A DNA stretch of 64,000 nt from Rhodococcus sp. P1Y (GTDB taxonomy: Bacteria; Actinomycetota; Actinomycetes; Mycobacteriales; Mycobacteriaceae), in the NCBI RefSeq assembly GCF_003641205.1, contig NZ_CP032762.1, positions 558,001 through 622,000 on the forward strand, written 5' to 3'. Positions within the stretch are counted from its first letter, which is position 1; each line of letters opens with the position of its first letter. This document shows positions 49,480 through 58,044 of the stretch, in pieces. Under the pieces are notes generated by a model, which did not search any database, was not told the origin of the DNA, and saw only the letters and a list, made by a program, of their open reading frames with translations. A program made the translations under genes and the position numbers.

Positions 49480-51459
49480 ATGTCAACCACCGAAGCTCCG
49501 CCCAATATTCAACAGGCCGATCCCGACGCCATGTCCCATCGGCAGATCCTCGAAGCCCTCACCGGTTTGCTCGCCGCGCTGTTCACCGCGCTGCTGAGCA
49601 CCACGATCGTCTCGACGGCACTGCCCACCATCATCGGCGACCTTCAAGGTTCCCAGACGGCCTACGCCTGGGTCATCACCACAGCCCTGCTGGCCAACGC
49701 CGCATCGACGCCCATCTGGGGCAAGCTCGCCGACCTCTTCAACAAGAAGGTCCTCGTTCAGAGTGCGATCGTCATCTTCGTCATCGGTTCGCTGATCGCA
49801 GGCTTCGCCCACAACGTGCCGCTGCTGCTCGGCGCCCGCGTCATCCAGGGCATCGGCATGGGCGGCTTGACGGCACTCGTCATCGCGATCATCGGCACGA
49901 TCGTTTCCCCACGTGATCGTGGTCGTTACTCCGGCTACACCGGCGCTGTCATGGCGGTCTCGATGTCCGGTGGTCCGATCCTCGGCGGCGTCATCGTCGA
50001 CAGCCCCCTCGGCTGGCGCTGGTGCTTCTTCGTCTGTGTGCCGCTGGCTGTCGTCGCCCTCGCACTACTGCAGAAGACGCTCCACATCAAGACCGAACGC
50101 AAGGACAACGTCTCCATCGACTGGCTCGGTGCACTGCTGCTCACCGCAGGCGTTTCCGTTCTGCTCGTGTGGGTTTCGTTCGCCGGCAAGGCCGACTACT
50201 ACGCATGGATCTCGCGTGAAACGGCGTACCTCGTCGGCGGCGGACTTCTACTGCTCGTCCTGACGGTCATCGTCGAGGCACGTCACAAGTCCCCGATCAT
50301 CCCACTGAAGATCGTCACCGAGCGCACCACCGGACTCGCCATCATCGCGTCCATCGCCGTCGGCGTCGGCCTGTTCGGAGCCACCACCTTCCTCGGTCAG
50401 TACTTCCAGACCGCACGCGGCTACTCGCCCACCGAGGCCGGATTGCTCTCCATCCCACTGGTGTTCGGCATGCTCGTCGCATCGGTCGGATCCGGTCAGC
50501 TCATCACCAAGTTCGGAAAGTGGAAGCCGTTCATCGTTTCAGGATCGGTTCTGCTGGTCATCGGATTCCTGCTCCTCGGAACCATCGACCACGCAACCAG
50601 CCTGTGGACCGTCGGCATCTTCATCACCATCGTCGGCCTCGGAACCGGCATGCTGATGCAGAACCTCGTTCTCGCAGTGCAGAACACGGTGAGCGTGCAC
50701 AACATCGGCGCAGCGTCGTCGACCGTCGCGTTCTTCCGTACTTTCGGTGGCGCAATCGGCGTCTCGGTTCTCGGATCGCTTCTGGCAACCCGAGTCGCAG
50801 AGAAGTCTGCTGCAGGCCTCGCCGAACTGGGCGTCGACAGTGCAGGAAGCGGAGGCGGATCACTCGATCTCACCTCACTGCCCGCACCGATTCTCGCGGT
50901 CATTCGTACGGCTTACGGAGACGCAACGGGACGCATCTTCCTCATCGCAGGATTCGTCGCCATCGTCACGCTCATCGCGGTCGTCCTCATCCCGAACCGT
51001 CCGCTGCGCAAGACGATCGACTTCGCACAGGCACCTGCCGAGGGTGAAGAGACCATCGAGATCCCGTCGTTCGGGAACACTCGCGAGTACCTGGCGGCCG
51101 AGGTCGACGAAGACGTGCGTTCCGAGGACACCATCGTCGGCAGGCACGAAGCACCGGCAGGTTCGGCGCCCTTCGAGGGACTCAGCACCGACGCACGTGA
51201 TCGACTGCTGAACCTGCTCCTCCCGGAGCCGAAGGACACGCTCCAAGCGCTCGACGAAGCGGAAGCCATTCGCGCCGAGGTTGTTGCGCTCCAGCAGGAA
51301 CTCGACGCCAAGATGCTCGACTTCGACGCCGTCTGCGAGCGACTCCGTCGCCTCGGACTCAGCGAAGACCAAATCGCCCGAGTACTCGGTGACGCACACG
51401 TTCCCGATCCTCATCAGCACTACGTCAATTCCGGACTGAACGGCCACAGCGTCAACTAG
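49480..51459 (+). CDS. DHA2-family 14-helix drug exporter (EmrB/QacA type) with C-terminal extension
   Basis: This 659-residue MFS antiporter has TALPTIIGDLQGSQTAYAWV (motif near helix 1-2), the motif A stretch GKLADLFNKKVLV, the motif C region MAVSMSGGPILGGVIVD, and about 14 membrane segments to residue 505. After that come about 150 hydrophilic residues, helical and Glu/Ala/Leu-rich (ALDEAEAIRAEVVALQQEL), longer than in EmrB and of unknown use. It is co-transcribed with the upstream MarR gene and closed by a terminator. Substrates: probably lipophilic drugs or metabolites. Confidence 0.9.
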   Translation: MSTTEAPPNIQQADPDAMSHRQILEALTGLLAALFTALLSTTIVSTALPTIIGDLQGSQTAYAWVITTALLANAASTPIWGKLADLFNKKVLVQSAIVIFVIGSLIAGFAHNVPLLLGARVIQGIGMGGLTALVIAIIGTIVSPRDRGRYSGYTGAVMAVSMSGGPILGGVIVDSPLGWRWCFFVCVPLAVVALALLQKTLHIKTERKDNVSIDWLGALLLTAGVSVLLVWVSFAGKADYYAWISRETAYLVGGGLLLLVLTVIVEARHKSPIIPLKIVTERTTGLAIIASIAVGVGLFGATTFLGQYFQTARGYSPTEAGLLSIPLVFGMLVASVGSGQLITKFGKWKPFIVSGSVLLVIGFLLLGTIDHATSLWTVGIFITIVGLGTGMLMQNLVLAVQNTVSVHNIGAASSTVAFFRTFGGAIGVSVLGSLLATRVAEKSAAGLAELGVDSAGSGGGSLDLTSLPAPILAVIRTAYGDATGRIFLIAGFVAIVTLIAVVLIPNRPLRKTIDFAQAPAEGEETIEIPSFGNTREYLAAEVDEDVRSEDTIVGRHEAPAGSAPFEGLSTDARDRLLNLLLPEPKDTLQALDEAEAIRAEVVALQQELDAKMLDFDAVCERLRRLGLSEDQIARVLGDAHVPDPHQHYVNSGLNGHSVN

Positions 51460-51472
51460 TCCACCGAAACGA

Positions 51473-51508
51473 GAAGGCCCGCACACCAGGTGGTGTGCGG
51501 GCCTTCTT
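51473..51508. terminator. Rho-independent terminator after the exporter gene
   Basis: Perfect 15-bp arms GAAGGCCCGCACACC (51473-51487) and GGTGTGCGGGCCTTC (51492-51506), with loop AGGT and a following TTG. It lies 14 bases after the stop of the DHA2 gene. Confidence 0.93.
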
Positions 51509-51555
51509 GTTGGTCCGGGGCCAGGTCAACCGGGGTGCCGGGGTCCGGGTGGGTG

Positions 51556-51678
51556 ACCGAATGTCTGTTCCGGTCACTCAGAGTGAGCGAATGTCTGTTC
51601 CGGTCACTCAGAGTGAGCGAATGTCCCATTCGGTCACCCGAGCGGTAGCGAATGTCTCATTCGGTCACCCGAGGTCAC
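51556..51678. repeat. Four tandem palindromic repeats of about 30 bp, family D
   Basis: The unit GAATGTCTGTTCCGGTCACT (plus CAGAGTGAGC) starts at 51559, 51589, 51619 and 51650. Later copies read GAATGTCCCATTCGGTCACC. Each unit is itself an imperfect palindrome (GTGACCGAATG..CATTCGGTCAC type). Located between a plus-strand gene end and the SSADH gene end. Confidence 0.85.
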
Positions 51679-51714
51679 CCGAGTCCACCCGAAGCCACCC
51701 CGGACCAGCCGGGA

Positions 51715-53268
51715 TTACCGACCCGGAACGTACTTCAGCGCCTTGACGAACGGAGGCATGATCTTCGCCCACAGCTTGGGCGGGAGACCGCGGGGGCCGC
51801 CGAGGTTGAGCAGACGCGTCGTGGCGATCGTCTGAGATTCGGTGTACTTGAGCAACCCGTCCGGCCCGTGGCGTCGTCCCATTCCCGAGACACCCATACC
51901 GCCCATCGGTGCCGCCGTGGTTCCCCATGCGGGTGCATAGCCCTCGTCGACGTTGACGGTTCCGGAGTGCAAGCGAGCCGCGATGGCTTCACCTTGGGCT
52001 TTGGTCTTGGCCCACACACTGGCGTTGAGGCCGTATTCGGTGTCGTTGGCCTTGGCTATGGCTTCTTCGACGTCGGCGACCGGGTAGATCGAGACGAGCG
52101 GTCCGAACGTCTCGCTTGCCGCACACTCGGCGTCGGCGGGGACGTTCGTCAGGACGGTCGGCTCGTAGAAGAGCGGGCCGATGTCGGGACGTGCGTTGCC
52201 TCCCGCGAGAACTTTGGCGCCCTTGACCTTTGCATCGTCGACGTGAGCCGAGACGGTTTTGATCTGATCCTCGGAGATCAGGCTCCCCATCTCGATGCCG
52301 AACTCGTAGTCGGCACCGAGGCTCATGTTCCGCACGCGCTCACCGAACTTGGCGGTGAACTCGTCGGCAATGGACTGCTCGACGTAGATGCGCTCGATCG
52401 AGATACAGAGCTGACCCGAGTTGGAGAAGCACGCACGCACGGCGGCGTCGGACACTTCCCGCAGGTTGGCGCCCTGGGCGACGATCATCGCGTTCTTGCC
52501 CCCGAGCTCGGCCGAGAATCCGATCAGTCGACGCCCTGCCTGCTCGGCGAGGAGCTGGCCCGTCGCGGTGGAGCCGGTGAACATGACGTATTCGGTGTTC
52601 TCGACGATCGCGGTGCCGACGACCGAGCCCGGTCCCGGAACGACCGCAAACAGATCACGCGGCAATCCGGCCTTGTAGAGAAGTTCGACTACGGCAAGGG
52701 CGCAGTACGGGGTCTGCGAATCCGGCTTGAGCACGACGCCGTTGCCCGCGAGCAGCGCGGCGATCGCGTCGGAGACCGCGAGGGTCATCGGGTAGTTCCA
52801 CGGCGAGATGATTCCGACGATGCCCTTGGGCTGGTACCGCACGGTGGTCTTCGTCAGGACTGGCAGCATGCCCGTCACGCGCTTGGGCGCCAGGAGCTTG
52901 GCCGCGGTGCGGGCGTAGTGCCGCGACGTCATCGCGATATCGAGGACCTCTTCCTGAGCCGCTGCGCGCGACTTACCGGTCTCGGCCTGCGCCATGTCCA
53001 TCAGCTCGTCGCGGTGTGCGAGAACCAGGTCCCGATACCTGTGGAAGATCTCGGCGCGCTCGGAGACCGGTCGCTTGGACCACGCCTTCTGCGCGACGCG
53101 GGCGCGGGCGATTGCCCCGGCAACGTCCTCGGCCGTCCCGACGGGGATGGTTGCCAGCTCCTTGCCGGTGAACACCTCCGTGATGGACTTCGTCGGCCGG
53201 GCGGCGGCGTCGGGAATGGCGATCAGGTCGGCGAGCCGCGAAAAGGTCGCAGCGCTCGGAGCTGGCAT
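51715..53268 (-). CDS. Succinate-semialdehyde dehydrogenase (NADP+)-type aldehyde dehydrogenase
   Basis: This 517-residue enzyme is of the GabD2-like branch, which oxidises succinate semialdehyde to succinate. The cofactor fold and catalytic pieces are visible: GIVGIISPWNYPMTLAVSD (Asn in PWN), FSAELGGKNAMIVAQGAN (catalytic Glu) and FSNSGQLCISIERIYV (catalytic Cys). EFGIEMGSLISEDQIKTVSAHVDDA and the C-terminal GMGRRHGPDGLLKYTESQ match the mycobacterial type. It starts at ATG 53268. It is a single gene, with no gabT nearby. Confidence 0.9.
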   Translation of the reverse strand: MPAPSAATFSRLADLIAIPDAAARPTKSITEVFTGKELATIPVGTAEDVAGAIARARVAQKAWSKRPVSERAEIFHRYRDLVLAHRDELMDMAQAETGKSRAAAQEEVLDIAMTSRHYARTAAKLLAPKRVTGMLPVLTKTTVRYQPKGIVGIISPWNYPMTLAVSDAIAALLAGNGVVLKPDSQTPYCALAVVELLYKAGLPRDLFAVVPGPGSVVGTAIVENTEYVMFTGSTATGQLLAEQAGRRLIGFSAELGGKNAMIVAQGANLREVSDAAVRACFSNSGQLCISIERIYVEQSIADEFTAKFGERVRNMSLGADYEFGIEMGSLISEDQIKTVSAHVDDAKVKGAKVLAGGNARPDIGPLFYEPTVLTNVPADAECAASETFGPLVSIYPVADVEEAIAKANDTEYGLNASVWAKTKAQGEAIAARLHSGTVNVDEGYAPAWGTTAAPMGGMGVSGMGRRHGPDGLLKYTESQTIATTRLLNLGGPRGLPPKLWAKIMPPFVKALKYVPGR

Positions 53269-53347
53269 TTCGTACCCCTACTGGTGAGTAGTTTTTGGAG
53301 TTAGATGACAAACTACCCCCTCGGTGGCTCGGATCACAGCGCGCGAT

Positions 53348-54160
53348 CTACGGCACTGCGATCTCCTCCAAGTCGGTGAGCTCTTTCCAGCGGCCCCGGC
53401 CCCCTCGCGCGGCTGCACCAGGCGCGTATCGGTCCGCGGCCTCCAACGCGCCCACATCGAGCGCGGTCGCAGCCGCAATGTCCGCGATCGGAACCTGAAA
53501 CGTCCGGTAGGGGCCCAACGGCGGGACATCCGTGTCGGGGAGTGCCTTCTTGTCGACTATCGGATCGAGCGACGGCGACTGGTCCAGCACGTATCCGGTC
53601 GCGGCGAGATCGTTGCCCTGCGCCCACGCAGCAATCTTGAAGAACTTTCGCGGGATGGCAATGTCGCGATAGATCGGGTCTTCGTCGTCGAAAATGCATC
53701 CGCAGAACACCGACAACCGGTGCCCGTACTTGCGCGAATGCTCGAGAATGTAGTCCTCGAGACCGAGCCACAGCATTTTCGACTGGTTCAACGTTGCCGT
53801 CTGGGGTGCGCAGACGGTGTAGTGGAAGGTGTCCGAATTCGCCTGCCTAGCCACCTCCGGCGGCCCCCACACCGGTTCGTTGCGACGAACCAAATGCCCG
53901 CGGTCCAGGTCGTTCTGGGAGTACAGCCCTGCGCCGGCCTGCTGGTTTGCCGGTAGTCGATCGTCGAGCCGCCAGTTGTCGCTGCGGGCCACGGTCTTCA
54001 GTTGCCCACCGTCGATGTTGACTGCTGTCGTCGCGGCCAGACGCCTCACCGGATCCATCGCGACGGAGAAATGTGTATACGGCAGGTCGATCAGTCCGGC
54101 GCGGCTCGGCATGGGTGCAGGTGCCCCGAGGAACTCTTGATCGAACGCGGGTGCAGTCAT
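53348..54160 (-). CDS. DNA/RNA non-specific endonuclease (NUC1 family)
   Basis: This 270-residue protein is a predicted nuclease of the beta-beta-alpha-metal family. The active-site signature DRGHLVRR (D86, R87, G88, H89) is intact, and an Asn-containing NQSKMLWLGLEDYI follows. Substrate-binding segments FSVAMDPVRRLAATTAVNID and YTVCAPQTATLNQSKM agree with the family. The chosen start (ATG 54160) has no signal peptide, unlike most secreted members, and its target is unclear. Upstream DNA is divergent with the lipase gene. Confidence 0.85.
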   Translation of the reverse strand: MTAPAFDQEFLGAPAPMPSRAGLIDLPYTHFSVAMDPVRRLAATTAVNIDGGQLKTVARSDNWRLDDRLPANQQAGAGLYSQNDLDRGHLVRRNEPVWGPPEVARQANSDTFHYTVCAPQTATLNQSKMLWLGLEDYILEHSRKYGHRLSVFCGCIFDDEDPIYRDIAIPRKFFKIAAWAQGNDLAATGYVLDQSPSLDPIVDKKALPDTDVPPLGPYRTFQVPIADIAAATALDVGALEAADRYAPGAAARGGRGRWKELTDLEEIAVP

Positions 54161-54367
54161 AGGTGTGCATTGATTCAGACCACGATGACGTCGAAGTGAA
54201 CGAGCGTGAGCAGGACGCACCGATCTTTCGAGCTCAACCGGCGAATCCCCCGCTGTAGCGAGCACGATCGGTGTGCAGTGCTCACCTTGCGCCGTATGGC
54301 ACCATGGGAAGCGGTCTTTCCTAGGCGTCGGGGCGCTCTAGAGACGAAGCAGGGTGGGGCAACAACA

Positions 54368-55585
54368 ATGAAGACGACAATGCGCAGGACATTGGTCCTT
54401 GCAGGTGCGGCCGCTCTACTGGTCGCGCTGGCGCCATCGGCCCAGGCAGATCCACTGGGCGACCTCATCGCTCCCCCGAGCAATCCCGACGCATATCTCC
54501 CCACCCCACTCGGTGATCCGTGGTTCACCCCGCCCGCAGGCTTCGAAGCTCAGGCGCCCGGGACGGTATTGAACACCAGAGGTGTTGCCGTACAACCAGG
54601 TACGACGTCGACACAGCTCTTGTTCCGTTCCACCGACTCGAAGAACAACCCAATCGCAGCTGCCACGACGGTCATCGTCCCGGACTCGCCGTGGACTGGC
54701 GGAGGGCCCCGGCCGGTCGTGGCCTACAACGAAGCGACCGACTCGCTCGGCAACGCCTGCGCACCGTCCTCCACGTTGCCGCGCGGCACCAACAAGGAAC
54801 TCGACAACATGCAGGAGTTGTTGGGACGCGGGTACACCGTGGTCGTCACCGACTACCAGGGTCCGCGCCAGGCGTACTCGGCCGGTCTGGTCTCCGGGCA
54901 CACGGTGCTCGACGGCCTCCGCGCATCGCAGAGCGTGGGAGTTTCACCGGACGCCCCGGCCGCGATCACCGGCTACTCGGGCGGTGCCATTGCGTCGGGG
55001 TGGGCCGCACAGCTCGCGCCCACTTACGCACCCGAGTTGAACATCGTCGGAGTCGCATTCGGCGGCCCGCCCACCGACTACAAGATCTTGCAGCGTTCGC
55101 TCAACGGCGGTATCGGGTCGGGACTGTTCACTGCAGCGACCATCGGATTGAGCCGCGAGTACCCCGAGATGCGTGCGCTCGCCAACGACAACGGCAAGCG
55201 TTTGGCGCTCGTGCAGAAGGACCAGTGCGTCGACGTGTTGTCCTACAGCGGGCTTGCTCTGTTCGATCAGCAGAACCTGTCGAACGTCCCCGACGTCTTC
55301 AACCACCCGATCACCCGAACGGTGGTCGAAGAGAACCGAATGGGCCAGATCAAGCCCGAGGCTCCGATCTACATCTACCAGGGTCTCCAGGATTTCTTGA
55401 TCCCGAAAGAGGGCGCTGAGGCAGTCCAGGATCAGTGGTGTGCAGCGGGCGCCTCGGTCCATTTGGAGGAGATCCCCGGCGACCACGCCCAGGCCGAGGG
55501 CGGTGGCCGACCCGGCGCATTCGAGTGGATGTCGCAGCGCCTCGCCGGTGTCTCGACCGGTGGATGCGAAAGGGTCGTCCGATAG
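54368..55585 (+). CDS. Secreted LIP-type triacylglycerol lipase
   Basis: This 405-residue exported alpha/beta hydrolase has a signal peptide (residues 1 to about 29) ending PSAQA. The domain (PF03583 style) has the nucleophile motif ITGYSGGAIASGWAAQ (GxSxG) near residue 200, the acidic residue in IYIYQGLQDFLIP, and the catalytic His in IPGDHAQAEGG. Cysteines suggest disulphides. ATG 54368 is used; the frame is open from 54206. It is closely followed by a MerR-type gene. Probable lipid-ester scavenging enzyme. Confidence 0.88.
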   Translation: MKTTMRRTLVLAGAAALLVALAPSAQADPLGDLIAPPSNPDAYLPTPLGDPWFTPPAGFEAQAPGTVLNTRGVAVQPGTTSTQLLFRSTDSKNNPIAAATTVIVPDSPWTGGGPRPVVAYNEATDSLGNACAPSSTLPRGTNKELDNMQELLGRGYTVVVTDYQGPRQAYSAGLVSGHTVLDGLRASQSVGVSPDAPAAITGYSGGAIASGWAAQLAPTYAPELNIVGVAFGGPPTDYKILQRSLNGGIGSGLFTAATIGLSREYPEMRALANDNGKRLALVQKDQCVDVLSYSGLALFDQQNLSNVPDVFNHPITRTVVEENRMGQIKPEAPIYIYQGLQDFLIPKEGAEAVQDQWCAAGASVHLEEIPGDHAQAEGGGRPGAFEWMSQRLAGVSTGGCERVVR

Positions 55586-55615
55586 CTTGACCCTGACGTC
55601 ACGGGAGGCTGCAGA

Positions 55616-56392
55616 GTGTCTTCTGTGAGCGATTCGGGAGCGATGACGGTGGGCGAGGTGGCCCGCCTCGTCGGGATCAGTGTCCGGACACTGCACCACT
55701 ACGACGAGATCTCGTTGGTGGTGCCGTCCGGACGCACCCCCAAGGGCTATCGCAGCTACTCGGCGTCCGACGTCGAGCGGCTGCATCAGGTGTTGACCTA
55801 CCGCGAACTCGGTTTCGCGCTGGACGATATCGCGGCTCTTCTCGACGATCCGACGGTCGACGCGATGGCGCATCTACGACGCCAGCGCGAGCTACTCGAC
55901 GCGCGGATCGATCGCTTACATCAGATGGCTGCGGCCGTGGACAAGATGATGGAGGCGAAGAAAATGGGAATTCAGTTGACGCCGGCAGAACAACGTGAGG
56001 TGTTCGGTGAGAACTGGACCGGCGACGAGTATGCGGGCGAGGCCGAGGAGCGGTGGGGCCAGACCGACGAGTGGAAGCAGTCGCAGGCGCGCACGGCGTC
56101 CTTCACCAAGGAGGACTGGAAGCGGGTCAAAGCTGAAACGGACGCCTTGGAAGCAGATTTCGCCGACGCGTTGTCCACGGGAGTTGCAGCCGATTCGGAA
56201 GCGGCTGCGGTCTTGGCCGAACGTCACCGCGCGAGCATCGAGAACTACTACGACTGTGGTTACGAAATGCACGTCTGCCTGGGCGAAATGTACATCGCGG
56301 ACGAGCGGTTCACCAAGCACTACGACGACGTGGCACCTGGACTCGCGCAGTACATCCGCGATTGCATCGTCGCGAATGCTGCTGACAAGTAA
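55616..56392 (+). CDS. MerR-family regulator with TipAS domain
   Basis: This 258-residue protein has an N-terminal winged HTH (MTVGEVARLVGISVRTLHHYDE, residues about 9-75) and a long dimer coil (to about 120). A C-terminal TipAS-like drug-binding domain (about 135-255) includes WTGDEYAGEAEERWGQTDEWK and NYYDCGYEMHVCLGEMYIAD. TipA-type regulators bind thiopeptides or other hydrophobic compounds and activate exporters or detoxification genes. The GTG start at 55616 lies 30 bp after the lipase gene, so they may be co-transcribed. The target gene is not evident here. Confidence 0.87.
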   Translation: MSSVSDSGAMTVGEVARLVGISVRTLHHYDEISLVVPSGRTPKGYRSYSASDVERLHQVLTYRELGFALDDIAALLDDPTVDAMAHLRRQRELLDARIDRLHQMAAAVDKMMEAKKMGIQLTPAEQREVFGENWTGDEYAGEAEERWGQTDEWKQSQARTASFTKEDWKRVKAETDALEADFADALSTGVAADSEAAAVLAERHRASIENYYDCGYEMHVCLGEMYIADERFTKHYDDVAPGLAQYIRDCIVANAADK

Positions 56393-56396
56393 GCAA

Positions 56397-56451
56397 TCTA
56401 CCCCCGTGTTGTGCGCAATCGGTGGGCCGAACCGCACAACATGGGGGTAGA
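56397..56451. terminator. Long bidirectional terminator
   Basis: Arms TCTACCCCCGTGTTGTGCG (56397-56415) and CGCACAACATGGGGGTAGA (56433-56451) pair over 19 bp with one G-T wobble and a 17-base loop. It lies between the convergent MerR gene and the ESX-like operon. Confidence 0.9.
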
Positions 56452-56459
56452 TCTGGCCG

Positions 56460-56825
56460 TCATTGCCACGGAATCCGGTACGGCTCTTCGTCGTTCGAAG
56501 TCGGGGTTCGCTTGGGTGGAAACCAGATCAACATCGGATCGCGTTTGAGCTCGGCGACTTCGGGCGGTACCGGCCGAGCCAGAGTCTCGATCTCGTCCCA
56601 CGTACATTCGCCAGCCGCTACCCGCGAAGCGTAGGCCCTCAGTTCGGGAGATGCCCCAGGAAGCAACGCGATATCGAACATGAGCGCACTGTCGATCGTG
56701 CGCGGTTCTCCGAACGACGGCACCGGGGTTCGTTCGATCTCGGCACGCGTGTGGGCCATTCGATCGAACGCGTCCGTCATTTTCTGGAGGGCCAGCCGCA
56801 GGAGCGGATCGTCCGGTACGGTCAT
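56460..56825 (-). CDS. Small protein in an ESX-substrate-like operon
   Basis: This 121-residue helical protein has MTVPDDPLLRLALQKMTDAF and VAAGECTWDEIETLARPVPPE, plus a Trp/Phe/Pro-containing end (MLIWFPPKRTP). ATG 56825 overlaps the stop of the gene at 56822 by four bases, so the pair is translationally coupled. No family was recognised with certainty. Being the last gene after a secreted-effector-like protein, it could be a cognate chaperone or immunity-type partner, but this is only a hypothesis. Confidence 0.6.
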   Translation of the reverse strand: MTVPDDPLLRLALQKMTDAFDRMAHTRAEIERTPVPSFGEPRTIDSALMFDIALLPGASPELRAYASRVAAGECTWDEIETLARPVPPEVAELKRDPMLIWFPPKRTPTSNDEEPYRIPWQ

Positions 56826-58030
56826 GCATCCGCCCACGGTTGTGTGCCTGTTCCAAACGAATACGGATCTTTCGGCACGTTGTACATGGGGCTCGCCGAC
56901 GCAGTGTCGTGGATGTCTTTCGCGAGATCGAGTTTGTTCAACCCTTTGGTGATCGGTTCGATTCTCTGCTGGAACTTCTCGTTCAGGTAGCCGCTCGGAC
57001 TCGCAACCAACGATAGAAATTCTTGGAACGCATCGGTGACCATTCGAATGTCGTCGACCATCCTCTTGGAAAGTTCGTATCCTGAGTACAGAATGTCGGC
57101 GATGATGTAGAGCTGGTACCCAGAGCCGACGACCGGAACCTTCTTCGACAAGAAGTCGATTACTTTGGCGCCGCTGCTCAGATCGAACTGGGCCTCGAGA
57201 TGTTCCCTCGTATTCGACACAATGGCGAACACGGACTTGCGTATCTCGTCAGCAGCTCTGTCGGCGACCGCTTCGATAACTCGCCCGCATGAGCCTTCCC
57301 ACCGCATAGCAGCGATCTGCTTTGCCGCGTATTGCTCGTAGGCGACAGCCGCCATGCCGTCCCAGAACTCGTCGACTGCAGCTGTACCGCGTTCGAGTGC
57401 ATCGCCCCCGCACGCCATCGCTTCACCCGCGATCCGATAGGCCGCACCGAGGCGTCGCAAATCGTTCCAGTTCCCACCTATCGGGTCGATCAGCTGCCGA
57501 AGCGGACTGTGCCCAATGAGCTCCTCGATGGCATAGTCCACGTCACCCAGCCACCCAGCGGCATCAGCTATGACGTCGGCTGTGTCGTCAGGAAGGTGCA
57601 CGGGCGGTGGGTAGTCGATTCCCTCCGGGTGCCCGTAATCTGCCGGGCTGCTGTATAACTCAACGGATCCCACTGCCGGCCGGTGTGCATCCCCTCGGTC
57701 CGAGTACGGGATCGGCACAACGTCGGTGTGCGCGTTGAGCGCCTCGTAGTTCCGCTTCTCCTGATCTGCGTACAGCCAAGCGGCCACGTTGAGCTTGCCG
57801 CCGAGCTCGACGCAGTTGGCCGCGAGATGAACATGTCGATCTCGCCAGATATCTCGAATTCCGCCCAGCGGTGCCACCAGCGAGCCGAAAATTTCACCCG
57901 AATACCCGCCCTCCGGGCCGGCATGTTCGTTGAAGTACTTGTACGACATAAGCGTCTGCGATCCGGTCTCGGAGATCAGGCGGCTGAGGCCGGCGACTTC
58001 GTTCGGCTCCGCATAGAACGTTTCTCCCAC
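56822..58030 (-). CDS. ESX/type VII secretion-associated protein with EspC-like N-terminus
   Basis: This 402-residue protein has an N-terminal helical hairpin of about 100 residues, with spaced Trp/Tyr and AWLYADQEKRNYEAL, where Y-ADQ-E fits the Y-x-x-x-D/E export signal. It continues with a 300-residue alpha-rich region containing RWEGSCGRVIEAVADRAADE and LSSGAKVIDFLSKKVPVVGS. No toxin motif was recognised. It overlaps the small downstream gene and follows the membrane/secreted gene at 58045, making a three-gene operon. A T7SS substrate of unknown activity is the best guess. Confidence 0.6.
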   Translation of the reverse strand: MGETFYAEPNEVAGLSRLISETGSQTLMSYKYFNEHAGPEGGYSGEIFGSLVAPLGGIRDIWRDRHVHLAANCVELGGKLNVAAWLYADQEKRNYEALNAHTDVVPIPYSDRGDAHRPAVGSVELYSSPADYGHPEGIDYPPPVHLPDDTADVIADAAGWLGDVDYAIEELIGHSPLRQLIDPIGGNWNDLRRLGAAYRIAGEAMACGGDALERGTAAVDEFWDGMAAVAYEQYAAKQIAAMRWEGSCGRVIEAVADRAADEIRKSVFAIVSNTREHLEAQFDLSSGAKVIDFLSKKVPVVGSGYQLYIIADILYSGYELSKRMVDDIRMVTDAFQEFLSLVASPSGYLNEKFQQRIEPITKGLNKLDLAKDIHDTASASPMYNVPKDPYSFGTGTQPWADA

Positions 58031-58044
58031 GTTCGAACTCCGTC

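Noticed and set aside
51556..51678. CRISPR array
   Set aside because: The approximately 30-bp units are contiguous tandem copies without spacers, and no cas genes exist in the window.
54206..54367. Longer lipase start at 54206
   Set aside because: The added 54 residues precede a complete signal peptide that begins at ATG 54368, which would block export.
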